From Alphaproteobacteria bacterium (GTDB taxonomy: Bacteria > Pseudomonadota > Alphaproteobacteria > Acetobacterales > Acetobacteraceae): DNA of 64,000 bases. The number at the start of each line of letters is the position of its first letter. The stretch's first letter is position 1. The DNA is taken from positions 41,974-105,973 of the forward strand of contig JAFKFI010000052.1 in NCBI GenBank assembly GCA_017307285.1. Direction: 5' to 3'. Made by a program: the position numbers and the translations under genes. This document shows, piece after piece, positions 49,191 through 57,108 of the stretch. The notes under the pieces were generated by a model. That model did no database searches. It saw only the letters and a list, made by a program, of their open reading frames with translations, and was not told the origin of the DNA.

Positions 49191-49661
49191 TCAAACCGGG
49201 CGTAGGCGCGGGCTGCCACCGAGGCGGCCGGTGCGGAACAGGAAATCCACCACATCGCCGAGGCCGGGGGCGTCGCGCAGCTTCAGCACGCTCGACAGGC
49301 CCCAGATTTCCTCCACCGCGTCGGCCGCGCCGATCAGCATCTGGTCGGTGCCGGTGATGAGCATGATGGGCAGGGCCGGGTCGTGCATCGCTACGGTCTT
49401 CATCACGTGGCAACCGTCCTGGCCCCCGCCGTCGAGCTCGCAGATCACCGCCATCGGCTGCTTCTGCTCGAGCAGCGCGCTCAGGTCCGTGCCGCTGCCG
49501 ACGCGCTCCATCGGCAGGCTGAGAAATTCGCAGATATAGGAGACGGTGCGCGACAGGCGCGGCCGGTCTTCCACCACCAGGACGAGTTGGCCCTTGCCAA
49601 TCGGCCGCTCCGTCGCCTCAAAAGGCGCGGTCTCGCGCTCCAGCATCATTACGGTTCCCAT
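49191..49661 (-). CDS. degenerate response-regulator receiver domain protein
   Basis: This 156-residue protein has the receiver fold: GQLVLVVEDRPRLSRTVSYI (acidic pocket reduced to ED), PMAVICELDGGGQDGCHVMK where the phospho-acceptor Asp is displaced by the CELDGG sequence, then PIMLITGTD and SVLKLRDAPGL with the conserved Lys. The acceptor strand looks altered, so it may work without phosphorylation or bind a partner. It is co-transcribed with the MarR-like gene after it. ATG 49661 was chosen, with AGCGG upstream. Confidence 0.72.
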   Translation of the reverse strand: MGTVMMLERETAPFEATERPIGKGQLVLVVEDRPRLSRTVSYICEFLSLPMERVGSGTDLSALLEQKQPMAVICELDGGGQDGCHVMKTVAMHDPALPIMLITGTDQMLIGAADAVEEIWGLSSVLKLRDAPGLGDVVDFLFRTGRLGGSPRLRPV

Positions 49662-49824
49662 CCGCCGCTCCCCTTGTTCCCGCGTGCGTCTCGATGGCGA
49701 CAGTCTTGCCGGGAATGAGGCCCGACAAGAAGAGACGGGCCGGTGAGTACGCCGTGATGTTCCGTGATTTTCCCGTTAGCTACGGCCCCGGTCACGTTCC
49801 GTTAACCACCGCGGGAGGAAACGG

Positions 49825-50676
49825 TTGTCTGATCCGGAGCCTTCCGCTACTGGCAGGCCGCGCAGGCCGGGCCGCCGGCGCATCCGTGGAGAGATCAGCT
49901 TGAGTCCCGAGCTCGCGCTGCGGCACATGCCCGACGTACTGAACTTCAAGTACGGCACCGGCCGCCGCGGCTGGACGCCGCGCCTGCATGACCGCTTCGG
50001 CTACCGCAGCCCCGACGATTGGTACGAGGCAACGCTGTTCCACCTGATCGGTCCCGACACCGATTGGCTCGATGTGGGCTGCGGGCGTCACGTGTTTCCG
50101 CAAAATCAGGATGGCGCGCGTCATCTGGCCGCGACCTGCCGCGTGCTGGTCGGCGTCGATCCGAGCGACAACATCCGAGATAACCGGGTCGTGCACGAGC
50201 GCGCGCAGTGCTTGTTGCAGGACTACCGCACCGACCGCCGCTTCGATCTCGTCACCATGCGCATGGTCGCCGAGCACGTTGAGGACCCCGCTGGCGCCGT
50301 GGCTGCCCTGTCCCGCCTGATCCGTCCGGGTGGTCTGGCTGTGATCTACACGGTCGCCAAATTCTCCCCCGCCTCCCTGGTCGCCGCGGTCACGCCGATG
50401 CCGGTGCACCACGTCGTCAAGCGCATCCTGTGGGGCGGGAGCGAGGAGGACACGTTTCCGGTGGTCTATCGGATGAACACGCGCCGCGAGCTTTGCGCGC
50501 TGTTCCGCGAGGGCGGGTTTCACGAGGAGAGCTTCGCCTATCTCGACGATTGCCGCTCCCTCGCCCAGTGGTGGCTGCCTGCGGCTGCCGAACTCGCGTT
50601 GTGGAAGACCTTGCGGGTCGTTGGGCTGCGCTATCCCGAGGCTTGCCTGCTCGGCCTGTATCGCAAGGAATCCTAG
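49825..50676 (+). CDS. class I SAM-dependent methyltransferase
   Basis: This 283-residue enzyme has the SAM-binding motif I TDWLDVGCGRHVFPQN, motif II VLVGVDPSDNIRDNRV, motif IV RRFDLVTMRMVAEHVEDPAG and LSRLIRPGGLAVIYTVAKFS. The N-terminal RPRRPGRRRIRGEISLS is basic. The start is TTG 49825, supported by GGGAGGA five bases upstream. The substrate is unknown. It is divergent from the receiver gene and overlaps the CDO-like gene tail-to-tail. Nearness to the repeat peptide makes peptide methylation a possibility, with no direct evidence. Confidence 0.82.
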   Translation: MSDPEPSATGRPRRPGRRRIRGEISLSPELALRHMPDVLNFKYGTGRRGWTPRLHDRFGYRSPDDWYEATLFHLIGPDTDWLDVGCGRHVFPQNQDGARHLAATCRVLVGVDPSDNIRDNRVVHERAQCLLQDYRTDRRFDLVTMRMVAEHVEDPAGAVAALSRLIRPGGLAVIYTVAKFSPASLVAAVTPMPVHHVVKRILWGGSEEDTFPVVYRMNTRRELCALFREGGFHEESFAYLDDCRSLAQWWLPAAAELALWKTLRVVGLRYPEACLLGLYRKES

Positions 50677-51242
50677 TCCGCCCAGATCTGGTTCACCTCG
50701 TCGCCGAGCCGGTCGTAGCGCGCGCCATAGACGTGCAGAGTGAGAGCATCCTCGGTCCCGAGATTGGCCAGCCGATGGATCGCGCCAGGGTCGGCAGGCG
50801 AATGGCTGATGTCACCCAGGCGTCGCGGCACGCAGCCGCGCGGCCGTGCGGTGGTGCTTCCCGGCGCGAAGAACGTCTCCGTCATCCACCCCCGATGCAC
50901 GCCGAAAGCGCACCAGGTGCGATGCGCGTGGACCGGCGACATCTGTCCCGGGCGCCAGACCAGCGCCAGAACCGAGTGATCCTCGCCGGCGTGCAACAGA
51001 TGCCGCGTATAGCGGTCCCGCGCGCACGGACAATCCACGCCGGCGAGTAGTCCCCGCCGTGCCAGATAAGGCGCCAGAGCGGCGGCCACGAGCCGATCGC
51101 GGTCGGCTCGCGCGCCGGCAGCCGCGCGGGCGATATCGCGCAGCATCCGCCGCAGCGTCGGGCCGAAATACGCATCGACGAGCGGCGGTGCCTGAGAAAC
51201 CGAGGATGACACGAAGTGCTGCGAGGCTGGACGGTCGGACAT
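50673..51242 (-). CDS. cysteine dioxygenase family protein
   Basis: This 189-residue cupin has the CDO-like metal motif RPGQMSPVHAHRTWCAFGVH (H105, H107), then RGWMTETFFAPGS, and a distal His in DALTLHVYGARYDR. The family oxidises cysteine, cysteamine or 3-mercaptopropionate with Fe(II). The WCAFGVHRG segment carries the Cys usually seen near the active site. It is downstream of an Rrf2 regulator on the same strand, suggesting thiol-dependent control. Confidence 0.82.
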   Translation of the reverse strand: MSDRPASQHFVSSSVSQAPPLVDAYFGPTLRRMLRDIARAAAGARADRDRLVAAALAPYLARRGLLAGVDCPCARDRYTRHLLHAGEDHSVLALVWRPGQMSPVHAHRTWCAFGVHRGWMTETFFAPGSTTARPRGCVPRRLGDISHSPADPGAIHRLANLGTEDALTLHVYGARYDRLGDEVNQIWAD

Positions 51243-51346
51243 GGCGACGAACCTCCGATCATCAGTCGTTCACATGCGAAAGTCTCCAAGGCGGAGCATG
51301 GCATTTTCTAATGCCTACTCGTCAAGTATGAAATAGGCCGATCCGA

Positions 51347-51802
51347 TCACCGCTTCGTCAGACGCTTGCTTGCGCGACGATGCTCGTCCGAGCCAGCCAG
51401 ACGGTCGAGGAACGAGTTCTCCAGAACCTCGGCAACCGCGTCGCGCGCCTGCCGCATCAGGTCCTTCAATGGGCAGAACGCCATCTCTGCGCAATCCGTG
51501 CACGGGCCGAACCGGGTGCGGCTGGCGCACGGTGTCAACGCCAGCGGTCCGTCGATGCAGCGAAGGATGTCGGCCACCGAAATGTCTCGCGCTGGTCGGC
51601 CCAACCGGTGCCCACCGCCCGGTCCGCGCCGGCTTTCGACTAGCCCCACGTCCCGCAACTCGACCAGGATCGCCTCGAGGAATTTGCGCGGAATGCGCTC
51701 GCGCTCGGCGATCTCGGAAGCCGAAGTCCAGACATCCGTTGCCTCATTGCGCGCCAGCATTGCCGCCGCCCGGACGGCGTATTTCGCCCTGCTCGACATC
51801 AT
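51347..51802 (-). CDS. Rrf2-family Fe-S type transcriptional regulator
   Basis: This 151-residue protein has an N-terminal winged helix (SRAKYAVRAAAMLARNEATD, RIPRKFLEAILVELRDVGLV, then ESRRGPGGGHRLGRPARDI) and Cys ligands CASRTRFGPCTDCAEMAFC (C92, C101, C104, C110). This is the IscR/CymR/RsrR group, so it may bind an Fe-S cluster or sense cysteine. Position between a CDO-like gene and a FAD enzyme suggests control of thiol metabolism. A palindrome TCCATATATGGA lies upstream of the divergent gene. Confidence 0.85.
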   Translation of the reverse strand: MMSSRAKYAVRAAAMLARNEATDVWTSASEIAERERIPRKFLEAILVELRDVGLVESRRGPGGGHRLGRPARDISVADILRCIDGPLALTPCASRTRFGPCTDCAEMAFCPLKDLMRQARDAVAEVLENSFLDRLAGSDEHRRASKRLTKR

Positions 51803-51891
51803 AGCGCCGTTCTGCTCCCCGTCCTCATTTTTGTGTCATCCGAGACGATTCCAGTTGACGCTCTCGCTCGGGTTTCCGCATTTTCCTACTG

Positions 51892-51903
51892 TCCATATAT
51901 GGA
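51892..51903. promoter_or_regulatory. palindrome TCCATATATGGA in the Rrf2/FAD-enzyme intergenic region
   Basis: A perfect 12-bp palindrome is centred 90 bp upstream of the Rrf2 start and 34 bp upstream of the FAD-enzyme start. TTGACG at 51855-51860 lies nearby. It is a candidate operator for the Rrf2 regulator. Confidence 0.45.
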
Positions 51904-51936
51904 ATATGCCCTCGCCGAAACACCGTGGAGAGCCCG

Positions 51937-53349
51937 ATGCCAGCCACCGCCAATCCGGTCGAGCGTGCCTGGACTTCCAATGAGCGCACCGCGTACTCCG
52001 TCGCCATCGTGGGCGGCGGTTTCGGCGGGGTGATGACGGCGATCCATCTGCTGCGCGTGCTCCCCGCCGCAAGCGAAATCGTGCTGTTCGAGCGCGCTGG
52101 GCGGCTTGGGCGGGGCACGGCATACGGCACCGAGCTTCCCTGTCATCTGCTGAACGTCCCCGCCACGCGCATGAGCGCCTTTCCCGATGCGCCGGCCGAT
52201 TTCGCGGAGTGGCTGTCCCGCAGCCGAATGGAGTCGAGCTGCGCCGCGACCGACGCCGGGCTGTTCGCGCCACGCGCAGTCTATGGCGACTATATCGAGT
52301 CGCTCGCGCGCACGGCGCTGCGTTCGGGTCGACTTACCGTCATTCCGGCCGCGGTGACCGATCTCTGGCCCGAGCAGACCGGTTTCCGCCTCGCCGCGGC
52401 GAATGGCCGGACCGTTCGCGCAGGACAGGTGGTGCTGGCGCTGGGCAATCTGTCCCCCGGCGAGGGATCCGCTCCAGCGCATGTCACCGATCCGTGGTCC
52501 TCCGCTGCCCTCGCACCTCTTGACGACGCATCCAACCGACCGGTGGTGATCGTCGGCACCGGGCTCAGCATGGTCGACCTGGTGCTCGGCCTGCGCGCGC
52601 GGGGCTTTCCGGGCCGCATCGTCGCGATCTCGCGGCGCGGCTTGCTGCCGCAATTCCATCGCCCCGGCGCACCCTGGCCCACACCCGACTTCACGGCCAC
52701 CGAGCGTCACTCGATGCTGGCCCTGTTCCGCCGCATACGGGCGGAGATTGCCGCCGCCGCGGCGGCCGAGGTCGATTGGCGCGGCGTGATCGACGGCGTG
52801 CGTCCCGCCGTGCAATCTCTGTGGCAGGGCCTTTCTGCCGTCGAGCGCCGGCGCTTCCTGCGCCATCTGCGCCCCTGGTGGGATATCCACCGGCACCGCA
52901 TGCCCATGCCCGCCGCCGCCGCCCTCGCCGCCATGCGGGAGGAGGGCACGCTCGAGGTCCATGCCGGCTCCGTGCTCTCGGTGGAGCCGATGGCGGCCGG
53001 CGCCTGCGTCACTTGGCGCCCGCGCGGCGCGTCGCTTCCGACGCGTCTCGACGCCGCCAGGGTGATCGTCGCCACTGGTACCCCGAATGCCGCCGCCCTT
53101 GCGAACCCTCTGCTCGATGCGCTACGCGGCCGCGGCTTGGCGCGGCTCGACCCGCTGGGTCTCGGCCTCGACGTGAACGAGCGTCTCGCCGTCATCGACG
53201 CTGCTGGCCGCGCCAATCCCACGATCCACGCGCTCGGTCCGATCGTGCGCGGCGTCCTGTGGGAATGTACCGCAGTCCCGGAATTGCGCGCCCAAGCGGC
53301 GGCGATCGCCGATCGCATCGCCGAGGCGCTCCAGCCGGCCGGAGCCTAG
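51937..53349 (+). CDS. FAD/NAD(P)-binding oxidoreductase (YdhS-like, NAD_binding_9)
   Basis: This 470-residue flavoprotein has an N-terminal Rossmann motif SVAIVGGGFGGVMTAIHLLR, a motif LGRGTAYGTELPCHLLNVPA typical of YdhS/HI0933-type proteins, and a second Rossmann-like motif PVVIVGTGLSMVDLVLGLRA. The C-terminus has NPTIHALGPIVRGVLWECTA. Such proteins oxidise thiols, sulfite or aromatic compounds with unclear specificity. ATG 51937 follows GGAG at six bases. Divergent from Rrf2, so it is probably under its control. Ends overlapping the anti-sigma gene by four bases, tail-to-tail. Confidence 0.85.
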   Translation: MPATANPVERAWTSNERTAYSVAIVGGGFGGVMTAIHLLRVLPAASEIVLFERAGRLGRGTAYGTELPCHLLNVPATRMSAFPDAPADFAEWLSRSRMESSCAATDAGLFAPRAVYGDYIESLARTALRSGRLTVIPAAVTDLWPEQTGFRLAAANGRTVRAGQVVLALGNLSPGEGSAPAHVTDPWSSAALAPLDDASNRPVVIVGTGLSMVDLVLGLRARGFPGRIVAISRRGLLPQFHRPGAPWPTPDFTATERHSMLALFRRIRAEIAAAAAAEVDWRGVIDGVRPAVQSLWQGLSAVERRRFLRHLRPWWDIHRHRMPMPAAAALAAMREEGTLEVHAGSVLSVEPMAAGACVTWRPRGASLPTRLDAARVIVATGTPNAAALANPLLDALRGRGLARLDPLGLGLDVNERLAVIDAAGRANPTIHALGPIVRGVLWECTAVPELRAQAAAIADRIAEALQPAGA

Positions 53350-54149
53350 GCGGCGGGGGATTGCTGGCGGACCAGCTTCGACACCGCGCTGATCTCGTCG
53401 TGCGGCGCCGCGGCAACCACCGCGTAGCCCAACCCGCCAGCGATCCAGGCCGAGCCGTTCACCGCGCCGCCCATACGCTGCGGCTCGGGCGTCGCGAGGT
53501 CCGGGGCCATCGGCCGCATCACGACCGACAGCCGCTGGCCCTGCGCATTGTCGTACATGAACAGCGCCGCCGCGCCGCCCCGCTCGGTGGCGAGCAGGCG
53601 GCCGCCCAGCAGGCGCCAGCCCGCCGCGCTAAGGTCGGGTGGCGCGACCCGCCGGTTGAGCCGGTTGGACAGCCATTGCGTCAGATGGTCGCGCTCCGCC
53701 GCGCCGACCTCGATCGGATGACGCTTGTCCACCGAATAGACCGCATGGGTCGCGAACGCTTCCTGCTCTAGCACGGACAGTGCCATCGCCTGTCGGTCGG
53801 CCGGTCCGCCCCGTAGCATCCAGCCCGCCGCCCCGCCCAGGCCGAGCGCCAGCACGATCGCCGCTGCCGCAGCGCCGGCCGCCCAAGGCAGTCTCCGCCG
53901 GCGCATCCTGGTCTCCACGATCCGCATGAGATCGAGCCGTGGGTCCGGCGGCGCCGGCTCCGCGAAGGCGGCGCGCAACGCGTTCCGTTGCGCCTGCCAC
54001 GCGCGCACCCGCGCGGCCGCCTCCGGATCGCCCGCCAGCCACGCCGCGACCTCATCGCGCCGCGCCGGCGCCAGCTGCCCATCGACGAAGGCGTGCAACT
54101 CCTCCTCGGGGATTGCGTCGCGCCCGCCCGGCACTGTCGGCGCGCTCAT
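53346..54149 (-). CDS. membrane-bound anti-sigma factor
   Basis: This 267-residue protein has an N-terminal zinc-finger-type anti-sigma domain in helical form (PEEELHAFVDGQLAPARRDE, then VAAWLAGDPEAAARVRAWQA), one membrane helix at about residues 88-112 (AAGAAAAAIVLALGLGGAAG), and a periplasmic domain (PIEVGAAERDHLTQWLSNRL, LFMYDNAQGQRLSVV). It should hold the co-encoded ECF sigma factor at the membrane until a periplasmic signal arrives. The ATG overlaps the sigma gene stop (ATGA at 54146-54149). The CHCC-type zinc ligands are absent. Confidence 0.85.
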   Translation of the reverse strand: MSAPTVPGGRDAIPEEELHAFVDGQLAPARRDEVAAWLAGDPEAAARVRAWQAQRNALRAAFAEPAPPDPRLDLMRIVETRMRRRRLPWAAGAAAAAIVLALGLGGAAGWMLRGGPADRQAMALSVLEQEAFATHAVYSVDKRHPIEVGAAERDHLTQWLSNRLNRRVAPPDLSAAGWRLLGGRLLATERGGAAALFMYDNAQGQRLSVVMRPMAPDLATPEPQRMGGAVNGSAWIAGGLGYAVVAAAPHDEISAVSKLVRQQSPAA

Positions 54150-54664
54150 TTCACTCTCCGCAGCGGGATGGCCGGTTCTCCTTCGGTGATTCGCCGCAGC
54201 CGCTCGCGGGCGCGCGACAAGCGGGACATCACGGTGCCGATCGGGACATCGAGCACCCGCGCGGCCTCGGCGTAGGACAGATCCTCCACAGAGACCAGCA
54301 ACAGCACGGCGCGCTGGTCTTCCGGCAACTCGCCGACCGCCCGCACGAGGTCCTTCCAGCGCAGATGATCCTCCTGGCCCGGAGGATGCCCGAGGGTCGC
54401 CTCATGCCAACCGTCCAGCCTCTCAGTACCGGCGCGCACACGAGCGCGGCGGGTGCGACTGACGAACAGATTGTGCATGATGGCGAACAACCACGGGCGC
54501 AACTCCGCGTCGGTCCGGCGCGTGTGCAGCCGGTCCAGCGCCCGCAACAAGCAATCGTGCACCAGATCGTCGGCTTCCCGCCGATCGCGCAACAGAGCCC
54601 AGGCGTAGCGCCGCAGCGCCGGGATGCAGGCTTCCATGCCGGCCATCACGCTGGGTCCCGCCAT
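54146..54664 (-). CDS. ECF-type RNA polymerase sigma factor
   Basis: This 172-residue protein has sigma region 2 (YAWALLRDRREADDLVHDCL, then RPWLFAIMHNLFVSRTRRAR) and region 4 (AVGELPEDQRAVLLLVSVED, LSYAEAARVLDVPIGTVMSR, then LSRARERLRRI). Start ATG 54664, or ATG 54646 six codons later. It is the first gene of a two-gene unit with a membrane anti-sigma factor. It is divergent from a PEP-CTERM protein gene, a likely target. The signal is unknown; oxidative or envelope stress is typical. Confidence 0.9.
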   Translation of the reverse strand: MAGPSVMAGMEACIPALRRYAWALLRDRREADDLVHDCLLRALDRLHTRRTDAELRPWLFAIMHNLFVSRTRRARVRAGTERLDGWHEATLGHPPGQEDHLRWKDLVRAVGELPEDQRAVLLLVSVEDLSYAEAARVLDVPIGTVMSRLSRARERLRRITEGEPAIPLRRVK

Positions 54665-54809
54665 CCTGTCCGTTCCACTCTCCTGCAGAGACGTCCCGGA
54701 CGCTGGTCTATTCCCTTTCGTCTCCGCGCGGGATGAAATCCGCGGCCTCGCGGAATATGCCGTTGCCGGGTGCGTCCGTATGCCAAACCATCTGGGGAGG
54801 GCAGACGCC

Positions 54810-55961
54810 GTGATTATGCGCCGCGCTTATTTTTGCCAGGCGGTGGGCGCTACCGCGCTCCTGCTCGGCCTCGCTCCCACACCCGCGCACGCCGTCATCC
54901 TGTTCCAGGAGAATTCACTCGTCTCGGATGGCTTCGTTCCTGCGAAGACGATCGATCCCGACCTGGTCAACCCGTGGGGCGTTTCGTTCAGTCCGACGAG
55001 CCCGTTCTGGGTCTCCGACAACGGCACCGGCGTCGCGACGCTCTATAACGGGGCGGGGAGCAAGATCGACATCAACCCGCCCGCGGGCAACGTCATTGTG
55101 CCGCCACCCCGTGGCCAGACATTCACCTCTGCCCCGACGGGTCAGGTGTTCAACGGGACCAGCGGCGGCTTCGTGCTGCCCAATGGCAGTCCCGCCGCTT
55201 TCATCTTTGTCACCGAGGACGGCACGATCTCAGGTTGGAACCGCGCGGCTGGCACGACCGCGCAACTCGTGATCGACAATTCCAAGACGGGTCCGGGGGC
55301 GGTCTACAAGGGCCTCGCCATCGACAATGCCAGCGGCAAGATCTTCGCGACAAACTTCCGCGCCGGCGTCGTCGAAGAGTACAATTCGAGCTTCGGCCTG
55401 GTTAAATCGTTCACCGATACGTCGGTGCCGGCAGGTTACGCGCCGTTCAATGCGCGCGTGCTGAACGGCCAGCTGTACGTCACCTTCGCCCTGCAGAACG
55501 CCGCGAAGCATGACGACGTGGCCGGGCATGGACACGGGTTCGTCGACGTGTTCAATCTCAACGGCAACTTCGTCAGGCGCCTCATTTCGAATGGCGATCT
55601 GAACTCGCCCTGGGGCCTGGAGATCGCCCCGTCGAACTTCGGCCAGCTGTCCGGTTCGCTGCTGGTCGGCAATTTCGGCGATGGCACGATTGGCGCTTAC
55701 GACAAGACCACCGGCGCCTTTTTGGGTCTGCTGAGGGACACCCATTTCAACCCGCTTCGCTTCGGCGACCTTTGGGATTTGACGCTCGGAAACGGTGCAG
55801 CGGGCGGCAACCTCGACACACTCTACTTCACCGCAGGCGTCCTGAACGAGGCGCATGGCTTGTTCGGCAGCATCACAGCGCTCAACGTGCCGGAGCCCGC
55901 GACCGCTTTGGTCCTGTTGGCTGGCCTCGGTGGCCTCGCCCTTGCCCGCCGTCGTGCCTAG
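54810..55961 (+). CDS. TIGR03118-family secreted protein with PEP-CTERM anchor
   Basis: This 383-residue protein has a signal peptide, then a beta-propeller-like domain of the TIGR03118 type: TIDPDLVNPWGVSFSPTSPF, then WVSDNGTGVATLYNG and GPGAVYKGLAIDNASGKIFA. It ends in a PEP-CTERM sorting signal, VPEPATALVLLAGLGGLALA with an RRRA tail. PEP-CTERM proteins are processed at the envelope by exosortase in exopolysaccharide producers. GTG 54810 was chosen because GGGGAGGG lies eight bases before it; ATG 54816 is the alternative. It is divergent from the ECF sigma operon and may be its target. Confidence 0.85.
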   Translation: MIMRRAYFCQAVGATALLLGLAPTPAHAVILFQENSLVSDGFVPAKTIDPDLVNPWGVSFSPTSPFWVSDNGTGVATLYNGAGSKIDINPPAGNVIVPPPRGQTFTSAPTGQVFNGTSGGFVLPNGSPAAFIFVTEDGTISGWNRAAGTTAQLVIDNSKTGPGAVYKGLAIDNASGKIFATNFRAGVVEEYNSSFGLVKSFTDTSVPAGYAPFNARVLNGQLYVTFALQNAAKHDDVAGHGHGFVDVFNLNGNFVRRLISNGDLNSPWGLEIAPSNFGQLSGSLLVGNFGDGTIGAYDKTTGAFLGLLRDTHFNPLRFGDLWDLTLGNGAAGGNLDTLYFTAGVLNEAHGLFGSITALNVPEPATALVLLAGLGGLALARRRA

Positions 55962-55970
55962 CCAGTTCCT

Positions 55971-55998
55971 CCTCTTCCCCCCTTTTGGGGGGGAGAGG
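55971..55998. repeat. CCCTCTCC-type inverted repeat, copy 3
   Basis: CCTCTTCCCCCC pairs with GGGGGGGAGAGG around a TTTT loop, with one G-U pair. It lies between the convergent PEP-CTERM and lipoprotein genes, like the elements at 17458 and 19673. A bidirectional terminator is likely. Confidence 0.65.
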
Positions 55999-56028
55999 GC
56001 CGGATGAAGGGATTTCGCGGTACCGCGA

Positions 56029-56454
56029 CTATGCCCGCGCCAGCGAGACCTGCCAGCTGCATTTGCCGGAAGTCAGCACCCCCTCGATCGTCTGCTTCCC
56101 CGCCGCATCCTCGCGCGCGTGACCGGTGAAGCTGATCGACAGCGTCTGATGCCCGCCGCCCGGTCGGGTCAGCGTGCCGCTCAGTGTGTCCTTCTCGACA
56201 GTGCCGTTGATCACTGTCGTGGACTCGAACGGATCGAAGGCGAACTTCCCGTCGCCCACCCGCATCAGCCCATGCCGCTCCGGCCCGCAGGACGCGGCAT
56301 CGCTGGGGCGAACCGTGCCGCCCCAGCGCCCCTCGAACCCGTCCAGCGCCAGCACCTTGCCGCTCCCGATCGTGTCCGAGGCGCGCTTCGGCAGCTCGCC
56401 GATGCCACATCCGGCCAGAGTCAGCGGCAGCAGCAGGCTTGCAAGGCGGCGCAG
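56029..56454 (-). CDS. small lipoprotein with probable non-ATG start
   Basis: In this frame the sequence around 56395-56454 reads as a lipoprotein signal peptide: RRLASLLLPLTLAGC followed by GIGELPKRAS. The lipobox LAGC would be lipidated on Cys. A mature domain of about 125 residues follows (FEGRWGGTVRPSDAASCGPE, GGGHQTLSISFTG and GVLTSGKCSWQVSLARA) with three or four Cys. No ATG or GTG lies upstream of the signal; CTG 56454 with GGAGGG ten bases before it is the best candidate. A GTG at 56355 would remove the signal peptide. It follows the cupin gene by seven bases, so it is probably translated from the same mRNA. Confidence 0.5.
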   Translation of the reverse strand: MRRLASLLLPLTLAGCGIGELPKRASDTIGSGKVLALDGFEGRWGGTVRPSDAASCGPERHGLMRVGDGKFAFDPFESTTVINGTVEKDTLSGTLTRPGGGHQTLSISFTGHAREDAAGKQTIEGVLTSGKCSWQVSLARA

Positions 56455-56461
56455 AGCCGCG

Positions 56462-56896
56462 TCAGCCCTCCATGCCAGGGGGCGGCTCGCAGACCTTGGT
56501 GCCCATGTCGGCAGGGACGGAGACTTCCAGGATCTCGAAATCCTCGGACATCGCGACTTCGTTGTGCTTGAGGCCGCCGGGGATGAACAGGGATTCGCCC
56601 GCCTTCACCCGGACCTTGCGGCCGTCCTCGAACTCGAGATCGACCCAGCCCTTGAGCCCGTACACCAACTGGCTGTCGCACACATGATAGTGCCAGCCGG
56701 TCTTCTGCATCTTGCCCGTCGCCACTGTGATCTGGGCGCGCATCCGGCCCTGGCTCGCCTTGGTCACGCCGAGGTCGCGGTATTTCAGGAAGTCCCGCCG
56801 CCCCTGCACGAGCGGCGCGGTGTCTGGCGTCGCGTGGGCCAGCTCAGTGCCCGGATTGACCAGGGTGGATTTTTCGCGCGTCGCTGCATCCGACAT
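56462..56896 (-). CDS. single-domain cupin protein
   Basis: This 144-residue protein has one cupin barrel: QITVATGKMQKTGWHYHVCD (metal-type HYH), then FEDGRKVRVKAGESLFIPGG and LKHNEVAMSEDFEILEVSVP. The N-terminal RRDFLKYRDLGVTKASQGRM is typical of small cupins of unknown substrate. It stands at the host side of the prophage module and precedes the lipoprotein gene. Confidence 0.8.
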   Translation of the reverse strand: MSDAATREKSTLVNPGTELAHATPDTAPLVQGRRDFLKYRDLGVTKASQGRMRAQITVATGKMQKTGWHYHVCDSQLVYGLKGWVDLEFEDGRKVRVKAGESLFIPGGLKHNEVAMSEDFEILEVSVPADMGTKVCEPPPGMEG

Positions 56897-56995
56897 GTCT
56901 CAACTCCGATTTATGGTTTCTGGACACCGGCTCGTTGCTCGACGCTATCACCGGAACGCGCCGTCGGGCCAGCCATGTCGCGGGCCAAAAGAAAG

Positions 56996-57012
56996 TTAGA
57001 AAGAGATTCTAA
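56996..57012. repeat. inverted repeat TTAGAA-AGAGA-TTCTAA before the terminase gene
   Basis: A perfect 6-bp repeat with a 5-base spacer lies in an AT-rich stretch about 97 bp before the terminase start. It could be a phage regulator site or part of an attachment/end site. There is no second copy in the window to test this. Confidence 0.35.
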
Positions 57013-57108
57013 AAACCGCTTGCCCAACCGCCCCAGAAAATCGTAGAAAACCGGCCATGATGACGAACTGTGCGCGGCACGGTCATCGAACTTCCCGGAT
57101 AAATTCCC

